From: Benincasa hispida
Taxonomy: Eukaryota; Streptophyta; Magnoliopsida; Cucurbitales; Cucurbitaceae
Assembly (NCBI RefSeq): GCF_009727055.1
Contig: NW_024065302.1
Coordinates: 56,566 to 120,565, forward strand
DNA length: 64,000 bases
Direction of reading: 5' to 3'
Below the pieces are notes generated by a model, which was given only the letters and a program-made list of their open reading frames with translations, was not told the origin of the DNA and searched no databases. A program made the translations under genes and the position numbers. Shown one piece after another: positions 11,301 through 23,505 of the stretch (its first letter is position 1; each line of letters opens with the position of its first letter).

Positions 11301-12690
11301 GATTTGTTGTGAAAAGAAGATTGCAGAAGTCGAAGTGAAGGTCAAATGTGCCATACAATGACCAAAGCATGGCACGTGATTTGGAGAAGAAAAAAACAAA
11401 CTTCAATTTTCATCTTCCCTCTCAATCGAACAGAGATAGAAGGGCATATCCAATCTTGGCTTAATTTATTGGAGTCTAAATTGAAGCAAAATCTTATCAC
11501 AATTACATTCATCCAAGGTTTGAATTTAGCCGATCAAGTTAAGATTTGAACAAAAAAAAAAGTATTGAGATGTTCTTAAAAAAAATAATCAAATGGAGAT
11601 CCAAATTCTATCGGGATTCAAGTAAAATTTAGAGTTAATTGCTGAGTCGAGGCGGGACAAAAATCCAAGTTCAAATCTCCTTCCCATTTCTGTGGAGTCC
11701 AAGCTCTCCTGAACTTATTTATCTATTTCAAAAAGAAACTTCATTTTAATCTCAAATCTTCGACTTCTCAAAAAAAGAAAAATCTTGGAGGAAGTCAAAT
11801 TTCAATTGTACTCCAAGATTCAATTTACTCAAATTGAAATTGTTACCAACCCAAATTTAATTGTGGGCAAGATTTCAAAATTATTACAAATAAATTTTTC
11901 GTCTACTTCCGAATTTTATTCCAAATTCAAATCATTCCAATCTGTTCTCAATTTTAAATCAAGCAAATTAAATTGAGGAAGAAATCTCAAATTTTTCTCC
12001 AAAATTTGGAAATCTTGGAGCCAATTTAAGTTGATGATGAAGTCAACCAAATTTTGGCCATATGCCAAAATTTTAACCCAAATTCAAATCATTTTTTTTA
12101 TCCAAATTAAATTAAGGTAGTATCTCCAAGTCTATCTCAAATTAAAATTTGGAGTATGAAATTTGGCCATTTTTCCAATTTTATCTCAAACTCAAATATC
12201 TAGTTTAGATTTTTATTTCTAAGTCAAGATAAATTAGAAATAAAGTCTCTTAATTTCATCCCAGGGAAAAGATTGGGTGATATTCAAATTTCTTCTCCAA
12301 ATTTGATACATAAAATGGAGCCAAAATCAAGAGTAAATTACTTGTATTTTGATTTCAACCTAATTTCAAATTAAAAATTTGGTCATATTCCAAATTTTAT
12401 CCAAATTTAGACTTTCATATCCTCAAGTCAAATTAAATTGAGGATAAAATCTCAAATTGATATGAAATTCAAATTTGGGCATCTTCCAACTTCTATCTCA
12501 AATTCATCCAGATTTAGGTTCTTATCCTTATTTCTAAATCAATTTGGGGTAAAATCTCAAATTAAAATTTGGCAACTTCATAGTTTGATTGACACATCAA
12601 TTGAAATCAAATTTAAGAATAGATATATCTGAATTTCGATTCCAACTTTATATTTTTCGAGACTCACCCACCTATATATGTTCATAAATC
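11301..12690 (+). other. AT-rich 3' interior of the gypsy-type element, no gene
   Basis: Repeated words CAAATTTTGG, TCAAATTCAAAT and ATCTCAAATT give a loosely repetitive texture up to the polypurine tract. No retroviral motif was seen on either strand. Confidence 0.6.
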
Positions 12691-12704
12691 TCGAAAAGGG
12701 CATT
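12691..12704 (+). other. Polypurine tract candidate
   Basis: TCGAAAAGGGCAT directly precedes the 3' LTR start. It has the purine run expected for plus-strand priming. Confidence 0.5.
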
Positions 12705-13423
12705 TTTTGAATGAGAAATTTTGGACCAACCACAAACTGCCACGTCATTCACGACGAAATTCTAAATCATCAAATTTGGGACCAATTAGGAATTGACATG
12801 TGTCCCAATTTGAAGTTGAAAACAAATTCTGATGACGCCACGTGGTTTCATCATGACCGTTGAATCATATAAGAGTATTTTGACCTAATTTGGTTTTATT
12901 ATTTGGGCTAAAATTCAACTAAGCCTAAAAATGGGCTAAATTTGACCTAAATGTGAAATCAAGCCCAAATCCAACTAATTGGACTAAAAGGTCAGACCCA
13001 TGCACCAACTAAGCCAAATCTATTTAATCAGGCCCAAGGGCTAAGCCATAGACCAACCAAGCCCAAGCCCACGAGGCCCACCAAAGAACTCTATAAATGG
13101 AGGAGCTTTTCTCATTTGTGGGGTTCAGCAATTTTACATTCTAGAGAGCCTAGAGAGAAAAATCTCCCAACAATGAAAAGACTTCCAAATTCTTGAAGTT
13201 GCACAAAATTTGAAGACACAAGTCTCCTAAAAATACAAAGACTCTTCCAAGACTTCGTAAGAACATCACATGCTCTGCTTTTTCAAGTCAAGCACACATA
13301 TTCATCTGAGAGAGAATCAGAGGATCAAATACTAGAGATCGAACTACATCGCATTAAATCACATCAATACCAACTCAAGTTCAACTCCACAAAACGAGTT
13401 TCTCCGGAAGCCTCGTGCGAACA
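12705..13423 (+). repeat. 3' LTR-like end of the gypsy-type element (variant without minisatellite)
   Basis: It matches the 5' LTR from GAATGAGAAATTTTGGACCAA to TTCTAGAGAGCC (about 13155). It then has its own segment (AAATCTCCCAACAATGAAAAG onward) in place of the minisatellite, and ends CCTCGTGCGAACA. The terminal TG is degraded to TT. Confidence 0.65.
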
Positions 13424-13610
13424 CTAATCCTCCAAGAAGATCATCAAGCCCAAAGGACGATTATCCAAGAAGATCATCAAGCCCAAAAGGCTGATCATCT
13501 AAGAAGATCAACAAGCCCAAAGGTCGATCATCCAAAAAGGTCAATAAGCCCAAAGATCGATCATCCAAGAATATCAAGAAGCCAAAAGATTGATCTAAGA
13601 TCAACATGAA
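13424..13610 (+). repeat. Left part of a split LTR: minisatellite tract
   Basis: About five 33-bp minisatellite units follow directly on the 3' LTR end. The tract resumes at 16083, on the far side of a minus-strand copia remnant. Together the pieces look like one LTR 3' half split by that insertion. Confidence 0.65.
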
Positions 13611-15646
13611 GGGAAACTCAACATGAGGAGTTCTTTGAGTGGAAGTGGATCGTCTAAATTCTATTGTGATTGAACTCATACATTTACAATCATACAAACA
13701 AATTATGCGGTTAAAGTAAATTACAACATGCTTTTGAAATAAAATACAAAGGTTGAGAGATTATACCTTTAAATAACCATTCTTTAAGTAATCCCTCAAT
13801 CCAACTTTTTCACAAACGCTTCGAACAAGTCACGAACACTCCTCTCGAACAAGAAGCAAACAACAATTCGATCCTCGAACCAACAGGGACACTACTACTC
13901 GGATTCCTCAGTATGCTCAGGGTGAGAACCCAAGAGTGGTGGACTCTAACTATTTTAGCTAAAAGGATATTTGTCAGTTTGGAGAAGGAAGACGATCAAA
14001 GAAGAAGCACTATCGCATAGCAAACTTCTCAATCGTTTAGGCTATCGCATAACAAAACTTCCAATTGCATAGGCTATCGCATAGACAGAGAGAGTCTATC
14101 GTATATGCTCTATGTCTGTTGTGTAGACTATCGTATAGTTTCTCCTTTGTGATCGTGTTGTTATTTTTTGTGTATTAGCCTTCGAAGTAAAATGAAAAAC
14201 ACTTTTTCATTTTATTCCAATTGCCATAAAATTTCCATAGCTACCCACCAAGGTAGTTTTTGAGAAAAAAAGAATATTATTCAAAATAATAAATAATATA
14301 AACAAATATGATAACCAACTTATCATAGGTTATCATATTATATTTATAACCTATAGTTTTAATATTGCATCACATACAATATAAACTATAGTTCTTTTTC
14401 TCTATTTTATGGCATCTAATATAAATTATATTTATATTAAATTAACAACTATTTGAATCTCATTCAAATATTTATTCCTCCAATTAATGTATCAAATACA
14501 TTATATCAATTATATCATATATAATTGAATTAATTGAATTATATCATATATATAATTAAATTCCCTCTTATTAATTTGAACAATCCAAATTAACCCAAAA
14601 ATTGATTCTCAACATAATCCTTTTGAGCTACCAAGGGGACCTTATGGACCTATAGCTTGAAGCTCCAATGGTACGTGAATAATTAATTAAACTCTTTAAT
14701 TACATTATCCACCATTCGTTAATTGTCGAGCACTCCACTAAAAATCGACAATTGCACAGTACAGATATATTTCTGTGTCCATTGGATATAGCCAATCAAC
14801 AGCGCGATGACCCTTCACAAATTGCTCATAAGTACAATTGGGCCAAATTACCGTTTTGTCCCTATAGTTACATCTAACTTCTTTTAAGTACCACTGATTC
14901 CTCTAATGAATAATAAGTCATAGTCTCACTATGACTAATTCCTCTCTGGCCAAGAGAGGGTATGGCTACTATGTTCAAGACCTAGAATCAGCCCTTAAGG
15001 TAGTAATTTATGTACTTGCCCCTGTATTGGGAAAGGAGTGAATTTCGTCTTGTGTAGTTGAGTTTCTAGATCCCCAATAAGACGAATCCCCAAAATGTTA
15101 GGCTTGTTGAGTTGGCAATCTGGTCACTTTCACCCATACAAATCAAAAGACCGCCTTCGTGAACAGAAGTTCACAATTCACTTAGGATTTAGGTCATGTC
15201 ACTTATGGTCATCCTAGTGAAATGTAAGTCTTTATTATCAACGGTGTTATATAAAGAGACTAATCATTTCGTGGTCCGGTCTTATACAAACTCTTTGTAT
15301 AGGATACCCCGCTTGCATGTGTCCACATAAATGATCAGGATCAAATCATTTGTAGCACTTTACAACATTTGTAACACCTACAAATCGGGTCGTATCCGTA
15401 GTGTCACTAGGATAAGGTACCCAGCCTTATCCATCTATTACATGCTATTTAGATTATTATTTAAACAAAATCCATCTGTATGTCTCTACATACTTGTATA
15501 AATTTACATAAAATATCCTTGGATCTTAGTTTATTAGATTGAGTATATGCTTATAAAATAACACTTATTTTATTAATAACAATATGTTTATACAGAGTTT
15601 ACAAACTACGAGATTATAAAGAGATTTAGGACACCATTCCCAATAA
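13611..15646 (-). repeat. Minus-strand Ty1/copia LTR (3' LTR)
   Basis: On the minus strand it starts near 15646 just after a polypurine-like GGACAAGTGGGAGAT (15647-15661). It reads GGGAATGGTGTCCTAAATCTC, the same kind of start as the copia LTRs at 36317 and 45581. It also shares the block AAGGGGACCTTATGGACCTA (14633, plus view) with those LTRs. The far end near 13611-13700 is not sharply defined. Confidence 0.6.
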
Positions 15647-15775
15647 TCTCCCACTTGTCCTAAAACCTAAGAAGACTAATGTACAATACAAATAAAGTAC
15701 AAAATACAATAAACTAGGGTATACATTATACCCCAATAACATCTCCCACTTGCCCTAGACAATGTGTCGCATATC

Positions 15776-16082
15776 CTATAAACCCAGACTTTCTAGATGA
15801 CCCTCAAACACTTTAGTCGTAAGAACCTTTATAAACGGATCAACAACGTTGTGCTCCGACACGATCTTCGTGATAATCACATCACCGTGATGCACAATCT
15901 CCCGAATCAAATGATATTTTCGTTCTATGTGTTTTTCTCTTCGGTGACTCTTAGGTTCCTTAGAATTTGTCGCAGCACCACTATTATCACAATAAAGTGT
16001 GATAAGCAAAGACATATTTGGAACAACTTCCAAATCAGTAAGGAACTTCTTAAGCCAAATAGCCTCTTTAGCAGCTTCACAA
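15776..16082 (-). pseudogene. C-terminal end of a Ty1/copia RNase H domain
   Basis: Minus-strand frame with EAAKEAIWLKKFL, then TLYCDNSGAA (the copia RNase H motif), REKHIERKYHLIREIV and VFEGHLESLGL, ending at 15776. It is the last ~100 residues of a copia pol. The 5' part is cut off exactly where minisatellite sequence begins (about 16083), so the remnant is a 3' fragment plus LTR. A second polypurine-like GGGCAAGTGGGAGAT lies at about 15742-15757. Confidence 0.8.
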
Positions 16083-16507
16083 AGGCCGATCATCCAAAGA
16101 AGATCATCAAGTCCAAAGGTCGATCATCCTAGAAGATCATCAAGCCCAAAGGTCAATCATCCTAGAAGATCATCAAGCCCAAAAGCCGATCATTCGAGAA
16201 GATCATCAAGCCCAAAGGTCGATCATCCAATAAGATCATCAAGCCCAAAGGCCGATCATCAAGAAGATCAACAAGCCCAAAGTCGATCATCCAAGAAGAT
16301 CACCAAGCCCAAATGTCAGTTATCCAAAAACATCAACAAGCTCAAAAGCTGGTCATCCAAGAAGATAAACCAGTATAAATATTAAAATTTATTTTGAAAG
16401 CATTAGAGGATTATGTATTAGAGATTGTACTTGCTATACTAAAATTAATACAAATATAAAAGTTCAAATTCCAAGAAATAAATTTCTCAGGAAACCTCGT
16501 GCGAACA
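16083..16507 (+). repeat. Right part of a split LTR: minisatellite plus LTR tail
   Basis: About nine 33-bp units run to 16370. They are followed by the same tail as the 5' LTR at 5870-5999 (GCATTAGAGGATTATGTATT; CCTCGTGCGAACA at the end). No primer site follows, so it is a 3' end or LTR fragment. Confidence 0.75.
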
Positions 16508-18164
16508 AAAGTGATCGAATTTTAGCTAAGAATATGGAAGAAAATAAACGAAATTGATTAAAATGAAAGAAATATTTAATTTGAAATATCTCACATTAAA
16601 TGAATATCAACTGAAATTAATAAATAACATAAGTAAAATTAAAATTCGAAAATGATATTAATAAGAAAAGAATTAAATATTTTAAAATTTATTGATTGGA
16701 GATCATGTAATTATTGATCTTTAAAAGAAATCCTTATATAATTAATAATAAATCTAGAAATTAAGGATATATATTTTTTATTTTAAAATGTTAAGAAATT
16801 AAAAGATGAGAGAGAAGCTATAAAAAAGTTTTAAAGAAAAGTCTCAAAATGTTGATGAAATCTAGTGATGAAATATTACTAAATTTTAGTACGTATTTGT
16901 GAAATATTAGTTATATAGTAGATTAATTCTCTAAATCGTAGAAAAAAAATTGCCTAACTGGCATTGAATATATGGTAAGGAGGGTGGAGAGAGATGGGAG
17001 AAAATGAGACAAGTGATGGATAATTTTTTATGATTATTATTTTAATTTAAAATGTAATATAATTATTTAAAATAATAAAATGAATTAGTCTACTCTTAAA
17101 AACTTAGAAAATATATTTTGAAAACTTGTGGCCAAGCACATTTATTCTTAAAAACTTAGAAATTAAAAAGTTACATTTTTGAAAACTCAATGACCGAACA
17201 CACCTATTTTTCAAAACTCAAAACTTAAAAGGGAGTTTTTTTTCTAAGTTAAAATAATATTTTGATCCCAATATTTTGAAGTTTTGTACTTTCAATTGTC
17301 CAATTCTAATCTTTATACTTTAAATTGTCCAACTTTAGTCCTTGTATTTTAAATAAAGTTTAAATATAGTCCTCTAAAAACAAATTTTTAACAAAATTGA
17401 TTAAATAATAATGATAATTTTCATATAAGAAACAATATATATTTAAATATTTTTAAAAAATTTATAGTAAAAATGTTAATAGAAAGCAAAAAGTCTTTTT
17501 TTAAATAAACTAAAATTAAATTTATGATTTATTGAAAGTAGATAAACAAAAATAGAACAAACTTCAAAATATATAAATGAAAATGATATTTTAACTGCTT
17601 TTAATATCGTTCCATTCTCCATATTTTAAAAGAAAAAAAAAATATTATGGTACAACACTAACCAGAATCCAAAAGAAAAGTGCATGTGACACAAACGAAC
17701 TCCTAGCAACTTCTTCAAAAAAAGAAAGAATAGCGATTACCAAAACAAATCCCAACCTGAGCAGCCTGTCTACTAAACAATCCAGCTTCGTTAAGCCACT
17801 AACCAAATTATTAATGCCGTTAATTAGCTCACCACACTCAAATTCAATAACCGAGGTGAGGACCAACCAACCACAAAATACGATTCATTGTGTAGTCGTT
17901 GTTGCACTCAATTAAAATCTTTCACGCGACAATTTATTTTTTAAAAAATATTAAAAAAATATTTTTTGTGTGTATAGAGAAAGGAGAGCATAAATTAGAT
18001 TGCACCTAAATATTGCTCATATTTTAGTTCCCTAGAAATCATTATCGTTTTACTTTCTCAATTTAAAAATCTATTACGATATTAGTTAAAGTATTTGTTA
18101 ATAAATAAATAAATAAATATATATATATATATAATAATTATTTTAAATAATAAAACGGTTGGAA

Positions 18165-18325
18165 TATTATCAAATATAGCAAAATATCATTGTTTATAAA
18201 TGATAGATGGTGATAAACAGTAATAGACTTTACCTATAACTGAAACTGATAGATGTCTATCAATATCTATTACTGTTAGACAGTGATATTTTGCTATATT
18301 TGTAAATAAGTTGACACCGTTTCCT
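18165..18325. repeat. MITE-like hairpin element
   Basis: Terminal arms are complementary: CAAATATAGCAAAATATCA (18173) against GTGATATTTTGCTATATTTG (18284). Between them lie inward repeats of GATAGA/TCTATC words. It has no coding capacity. It is related to 3181-3365. Confidence 0.65.
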
Positions 18326-19289
18326 ATATTTTTACAACTTAACACCTATGTTTCTCAATATTTTTTCGAAATGCTTTCTCCAATTCTTTTGGTTATATGT
18401 TCCTCTCTCTTTTTTCTGATGTGAGTTTATGTTAAAATTAGTAACGTGACATGTTCATCTCTTTTAGATCTTATATTTATATTTTTTTCCCTTTTGTAAA
18501 GAAAAATTGACCATCATACAATTTTATGGTGGTATATTTATATTGAAATCTTACATATTATTAAATTTGGGACATGTAGTTAAAATAGACATAGTTCAAC
18601 TGATATAATGTTTGTACTATCAACTTTGAAGTCATCCTACATATCGTAAAAAAAAAAAAGTTGGGACATGTCAATTAACAATTATGTTCTAAATTAAATT
18701 TGAACTAGAAAAAAAATTGTAAATAATATCATGTGCGTTCATCTTGATCAAGTAAGCATAGATTGGTCAAATGGAATCCTATGTTGTTCAAAATCATGTT
18801 CGAATAAGCCCAAAAAAGTTCGTTACATGATTACTTGGCCCAAAGTCCAAATGGTAAAGCCCAAAAGGTTTCCCTCAAAATAAACAAGGCCTAAGCCCTA
18901 AGGGTCCTGCCTGAAATTGACAAAGCCCTAACCCACACAATATGCGCATAGAAGGCTCGATGAAAGACTTTTGAGAAATCGAAGAAATACCACCTTTAAG
19001 TTTTTACCTGTTTTTCAAAAACTCGTTCAAATAGTTTTTTTAGTAGATCTTAGACGAGATCGGCACATAGATTTAGATTAAAAAAATAAACTTTTTTTTC
19101 TAATTTATCATTGTTTTGCCCTTTTAGGCTTTTCTTGGTCTATATCGGAGAGATTACACCAAAATTTTAATAACTTTTCTAAAATATTATGTGATCTTAT
19201 ACAAAAATTCTCTAAATATTGTATCAAAATGTTACGTAATTTTTAAATCTTTAGCCCAAATTCTAATTTCCAAGATCAATTTGCCAATT

Positions 19290-19560
19290 ATCAATGAAAT
19301 TTTTTACATGGATTTTAGTTGATTGATTTTAATTTTTTAATTTTTGGAAAGATTAAAATTTTCAAAAAAATAAAATATGGAAAATATATAAAATCTCGAT
19401 ATGAATCTTGGACAGATTAACACCGAGATCATTGAATTCTCAGGTAGACTAATACCGAGATTTTATATATTTTCTATATATTACCTTTTTTTTTTTGCAA
19501 AATTTAAAAATCAAAATGCAATCATCCATCTGAAAAAAATTTAATTGGTAAATTCATTTG
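19290..19560. repeat. Long imperfect palindrome
   Basis: The inner arms AAATATATAAAATCTCGATA (19382) and CCGAGATTTTATATATTT (19453) are complementary. Outer words (GATTTTAATTTTTTAATTTT near 19325 and AAAATTTAAAAATCAAAATG near 19500) also pair loosely. It could be a degraded hairpin transposon. Target duplications are not evident. Confidence 0.45.
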
Positions 19561-20689
19561 AAAATTTAGAAATTTATATAATCGTGGAAACAGAAATTGC
19601 CCTAAAATTACGTAAGAATTGAGTGTAATATTCCGTAAAGATAACTGAATTTGAAGAAAATTTGAAAATATTAAGATTTGGATGTATTACTTAATATTTG
19701 GGAAAATATTGATAAGTTAGAAAGAGTGATTTTTTAATTCGATGGTAGATCTCACGAAAAAACTAGTTTAACAATTTTTTTTAAAAAAAGTGCTAATTTT
19801 AAAAGATAGAAAGTTCAAGGTTGCTATTTTTGTCAATTTTCCAAGATATTTCTTTCCTTCATTTTAGAGATTCAAAGGTTCAAATTTTAAAAATGAGAAT
19901 CTCCAAGTTGTTGAATATTAAACACTCTTTGAAGACCACAACACTTGATCGATGTTCACATTCAAGTGAGAAAATTAGAGAATCGGATATTGGAAACTAT
20001 ACTCCATTACATATATGTAAAATCAATACGAATCAAGATTGAACACTACTATTTATTGTTGTTTACATTTCTATTATTATATATATATATATATATATAT
20101 ATTTGATTACCCTTGGTTTGTTTCATTTTCCCGATCTAGAACTTGTCCTTTTTTATTTGAACTAGAATTCCCTTGTTTTGGGATAATTAAACTAAAAATG
20201 GTCATCAATGTTTCAAGTGTATAAATGCTTTTTAATACACTATAAATGTAGAGAATGAATCAATACTAATGACTTTTCTTTTAAGGGTAAATACTAATGA
20301 CTTTAAAATAATAAAGACACTAAAGGTTAGTTTTCATGGATAGTAAATAATTAAAAGCGTTTAGGACAATTCAAAAATAGTGATTACCATTACTAACATG
20401 AGGTGTATGGACACGTGAGATGGATGCATGTAACTAGAGGTAGATGCATACATGCTTGACACGTGGCAATTGAAAAAAATGATAGTTGTATGAGATAGAA
20501 ATTATGAAAGAAGAATATGTGGGTATTGATGTGATTAAGTTTAATATAATGGACTTGTGGGAATGGAATTGTGAGAAATGATGAAGAAAACTCTTGGAAA
20601 ACTAAAGTAGTTGTTGAAAATATAAAAGTTGTTAAAGAATATTGATATTAATAAAATAGTTATTGAAAATATAAATATGCTAGGAACTT

Positions 20690-21214
20690 ACTTAGGTTTT
20701 GGAATATCGACACTAATGTGTAGAATTGAAGAACCTTTATTAAATTTCCACATAGTACAAGCTCTTTTTTCTCTCAAGACAAAACACTCAAAAAGCTAAG
20801 AAAAGACTCATGCCCTTTGATTCGTACTAAGCTTCCTTTATATACAGACGGGAAGCTTTTCATACATTACATTAACAAGACACGTTGATAATTTACAATG
20901 ACACGTTATCATGGATTGTAGGACACGTTTTTACAGAATATTACACTTTTAAAGTCTCAAATTTCATATGTACAATACTTTGACATAGTGATACATGTAC
21001 AATACTTTTATCTTCATCTGCTAATTTGAGAATTTTGTCTTCTACTGATTTGGATCGGTGGATTGAGTTGGGGTATAAGTATGATGCATAAAATTTACAA
21101 ATTCGTTCTCATCCTATTCTTTTTTAATTTTGGAGTATTTTCTTCTTGGCTAGTATTGGGTTGAGACGAAATTTATTGAAGGATAATGTTGAGTTCTTCT
21201 TCATTTGATACTTG
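20690..21214 (-). pseudogene. Endogenous pararetrovirus fragment, promoter/leader side
   Basis: On the minus strand this continues the viral block at 26608-28400 once the CACTA element is removed. The two flanks meet across the TTG target duplication. It has no intact frame. A TATA-like TGTATATAAAGGAAGC (20831-20846) followed by a leader resembling those of Caulimoviridae suggests the intergenic promoter. The assignment is by continuity and layout. The left limit is approximate. Confidence 0.5.
20831..20846 (-). promoter_or_regulatory. TATA-like site in pararetrovirus remnant
   Basis: TGTATATAAAGGAAGC on the minus strand resembles the TATATAAGGAAG-type core promoter of plant pararetroviruses. 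Downstream on the minus strand are short repeats of AAAGACTC-like words. Activity cannot be judged. Confidence 0.4.
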
Positions 21215-21400
21215 CACTAGAAGAAATTCGGGCTTTAATGTCGGTTGGCAACCAACATTAAAGATAGGTTATTAAAGCCCTTTAATGTCGGTTATAAACC
21301 GACATTAAAGGGCTTCAATAATACCAATAACACAGCCTTTAATGTCGTTTGCAACCGACATTAAAGCCTGTTTTTTTAATTATTATTATTCTTAACTGAC
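21215..21400. repeat. Left terminal and subterminal repeats of the CACTA element
   Basis: A 33-bp terminal repeat is followed by direct and inverted copies of TTTAATGTCGGTT / AACCGACATTAAAG (21234, 21279, 21297, 21339 and 21353, approximate). Confidence 0.85.
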
Positions 21401-22199
21401 ATTGAAGCCTAAATCTATATGTTTTATCAATTATTGTCCGTTTTTTAAAGTTCCCTTTCCAAATCCATTTTTTTGGTAAAAAAGTATAACATGACAAATC
21501 ATCATCGAACGTTATGGCTATGACATATTATTCACGTATGGATTGTAAATCTATTACATCTAATCCGCAAATTCTGCTATAGAATTATAATTTAAAAGAC
21601 CTACAATAATTTAGGCCTTGAAAACACAAATTACAAGTAATACAAAGATTATGATTTTACAAGGGCAATATAATCTTCCGTGTAAGGGCAACACAATTTT
21701 ATTTGTCTACAAATTTGGGAGGGTTTGAGAGATTAAGAGATGTAATATACATTGTTGAAATGGACTTCATTATCAGGATTCTTCTTCTTCAGCTCATCCA
21801 GTAACTACAGAAGAATTGGAAAGATTTAGAATTTAACTTCAACTTAATAAGTAAAGTTACTGCACACAGTAAAAGTTAGCAGCAGATCTCGGCCAGGCGT
21901 ATGGAGGGTCCTCCAAGCTGCATTTTCTCCATAATAATGTTGTGAGTTGTCGATAATAAACTCTCCCTTCGCATCCTTTCGCTTGTCGATACTCCTGTGG
22001 TAGTCATATCCATGTCAATAGTTCCTGAAAGTTTATTGCAAAGAAGCAAAATTGAAGTTAGGATATGAGTTAAGAAAACACACATCACAACACATAAGAA
22101 CAATATCAAGTTCTAAAACAAAATTCTCTTAAACCTAACTTCTAGCAGAGAGCCATACCTTGAACATGTAAATTTACACAACACAAATTAAGCACCTAC

Positions 22200-23069
22200 C
22201 TTCAAACGATGTTTTCCAAGAGGAGGTCGTAATTCTCCATATGTTGTGGGTAATACTTTATCATCAGATGACAAGTTTAAGAGTTTTAACAAATCACCTG
22301 TGAGACAAGTGCTATTAGAAACTAATAGAAGAATTTTACTTCCCACAAGTAAATCAAATATTTGCAATTATGGAGACCATGCTGCTGTATTCATAGTGCT
22401 ACTCACAATGCTACTTTCCTGTTGTGTACATGCATGCCAAATTAATGGGTTAGATGTATAAGAGAAACCACAAAGCATACACACTTATCAATATCAGATC
22501 AATAACAATTAAATATTTCTCTGAAACTTTGATGATTATTGACCTGATATTGATAGTTGTATGCCTTCTATGGTTTCTTTTATACATCTAGCCCATTGAT
22601 TTAGAAAATATAGAGAGCACAAGTGTGAACTAAGGCATCATCAAATAAATGAAACTAGCATTATAGACTAACCAAGTTTAGGGAGCATTGCACTAAGAGT
22701 CTCTGGATCAACAGAAACTGAACATTCATACATATGTTGATTTCGGAAAGAGTGATACAAAGGAGAATACGTTGATGATCTCTTTGGATCCAACAAAGAA
22801 ATGCATACAGAAAGTGAATGCACAAGGCCAAACTTTGAAAGTGAATCTTCCAAAGCATGATCAAATACCCTTGCAACAAAACTGCATAAGAAGTGATTGA
22901 TAAGTCAAAACAATGATGACATATCTACATACTACCATAAAAACTGAAAAATAAAGAAGTGGTTCTTGGTCAACCTGGGGCTATAAAGTTTGGCAGCAAG
23001 AAAAGATGGGGCATTACGGGCTATAGCACATAATGTTTCTGTCGCATTTGCATGAACCTCAAGCAGACT
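22200..23069 (-). pseudogene. Captured fragment of a SIT4 phosphatase-associated (SAPS) protein, 3 intact exons
   Basis: SAPS proteins are regulatory subunits of PP6/SIT4-type phosphatases (family knowledge). Minus-strand exons 23069-22975, 22881-22673 and 22297-22200 join in frame at GT-AG borders for 402 nt (134 codons) with no stop. Exon 1 reads EVHANATETLCAIARNAP. Exon 2 reads FVARVFDHALEDS, LVHSLSVCISLLDPKRSS and PETLSAMLPKLG. Exon 3 reads DLLKLLNLSSDDKVLPTTYG and LRPPLGKHRLK. This is the core of the SAPS repeat region. The parent protein is far longer, and the rest is absent here. The open frame shows little decay, unlike the G-protein piece. It could be a recent capture or part of a chimeric transcript. 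Confidence 0.8.
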
Positions 23070-23337
23070 CTGATCCAAGGAGAAAAATTAATATTATAAC
23101 CATAATCACATTAATATAATCATATGAAAGGCCAAATGTTAATGAAACTTCAATTTGTCATGCACATTGAAACGTACTATAATGTGATCAGGATACAAAA
23201 AATAGAAGTGCCAACTCATACGTAACAGTAACACAATCAAGATAACCAGATTCTGTCAGATTGCAAAAGTAATCTCCATTCAACAGAATGAATGCATAAT
23301 CTGATTATATGAAACAGGTTTAGCCAAGTAAATATAC

Positions 23338-23505
23338 CTTATCCGGTGTCATGTCAAGCTCTCTCTTGAACACTTCACACACTTGATTGTACGGGGATAC
23401 TGGACATTTGTTCAACATATATTCTCTTATTATCTGGACATATTCTTGGGGCACCAAATACTCCATGAATACAACTTCCAATAATAAACAGATCATGTCT
23501 TCCAC
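23338..23505 (-). pseudogene. Captured single exon of an ABC1-family (ADCK/UbiB) kinase
   Basis: One 168-nt exon (56 codons) with AG acceptor before 23505 and GT donor after 23338. It reads EYLVPQEYVQIIREYMLNKC, then YNQVCEVFKRELDMTPDK. This matches the region just before the Ala-rich loop motif of plant ABC1 kinases (family sequence LVP-EYV--MRE-MLNKCPVS). The catalytic parts are not present. ABC1 kinases act in chloroplasts and mitochondria in quinone metabolism. Confidence 0.7.

Larger units (their letters stand above)
5043..13423 (+). mobile_element. Ty3/gypsy-type LTR retrotransposon, gag remnant only, no pol seen
   Basis: Two LTR-like ends share their first ~430 bp (from GAATGAGAAATTTTGGACCAA at 5047 and 12708) and the terminal word TGCGAACA. 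Between them lie a broken gag (6062-8490), tandem-repeat arrays (8950-10660), a purine-rich block and AT-rich filler, then a polypurine tract. No protease, reverse transcriptase, RNase H or integrase motif was seen on either strand in about 6.7 kb of interior. It is therefore non-autonomous and would need proteins in trans. The two LTRs are not a matched pair over their 3' halves, so the copy is recombinant or rearranged. No flanking target duplication was recognised. Confidence 0.75.
16508..20690. other. Intergenic stretch without a supported gene
   Basis: AT-rich, with AT microsatellite at 18118-18133 and 20080-20102, a MITE-like hairpin (18165-18325) and a long imperfect palindrome (19290-19560). 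Words such as CAAAGCCCTAACCC and AAGCCCAAAAGG near 18840-18940 recall the gypsy LTR but do not align over any length. Confidence 0.55.

Noticed and set aside
5515..16370. Regular repeats that could suggest a CRISPR array
   Set aside because: Units are diverged and directly adjacent, with no unique spacers, and the DNA is a plant chromosome.
17645..17866. Minus-strand frame of 73 codons with a hydrophobic stretch
   Set aside because: It starts at TTG, not ATG, has no recognised domain and no supporting exon structure.
22661..22879. Second minus-strand frame overlapping the SAPS exon
   Set aside because: It is a shadow frame. The SAPS reading in the neighbouring frame has clear family words and splice sites.
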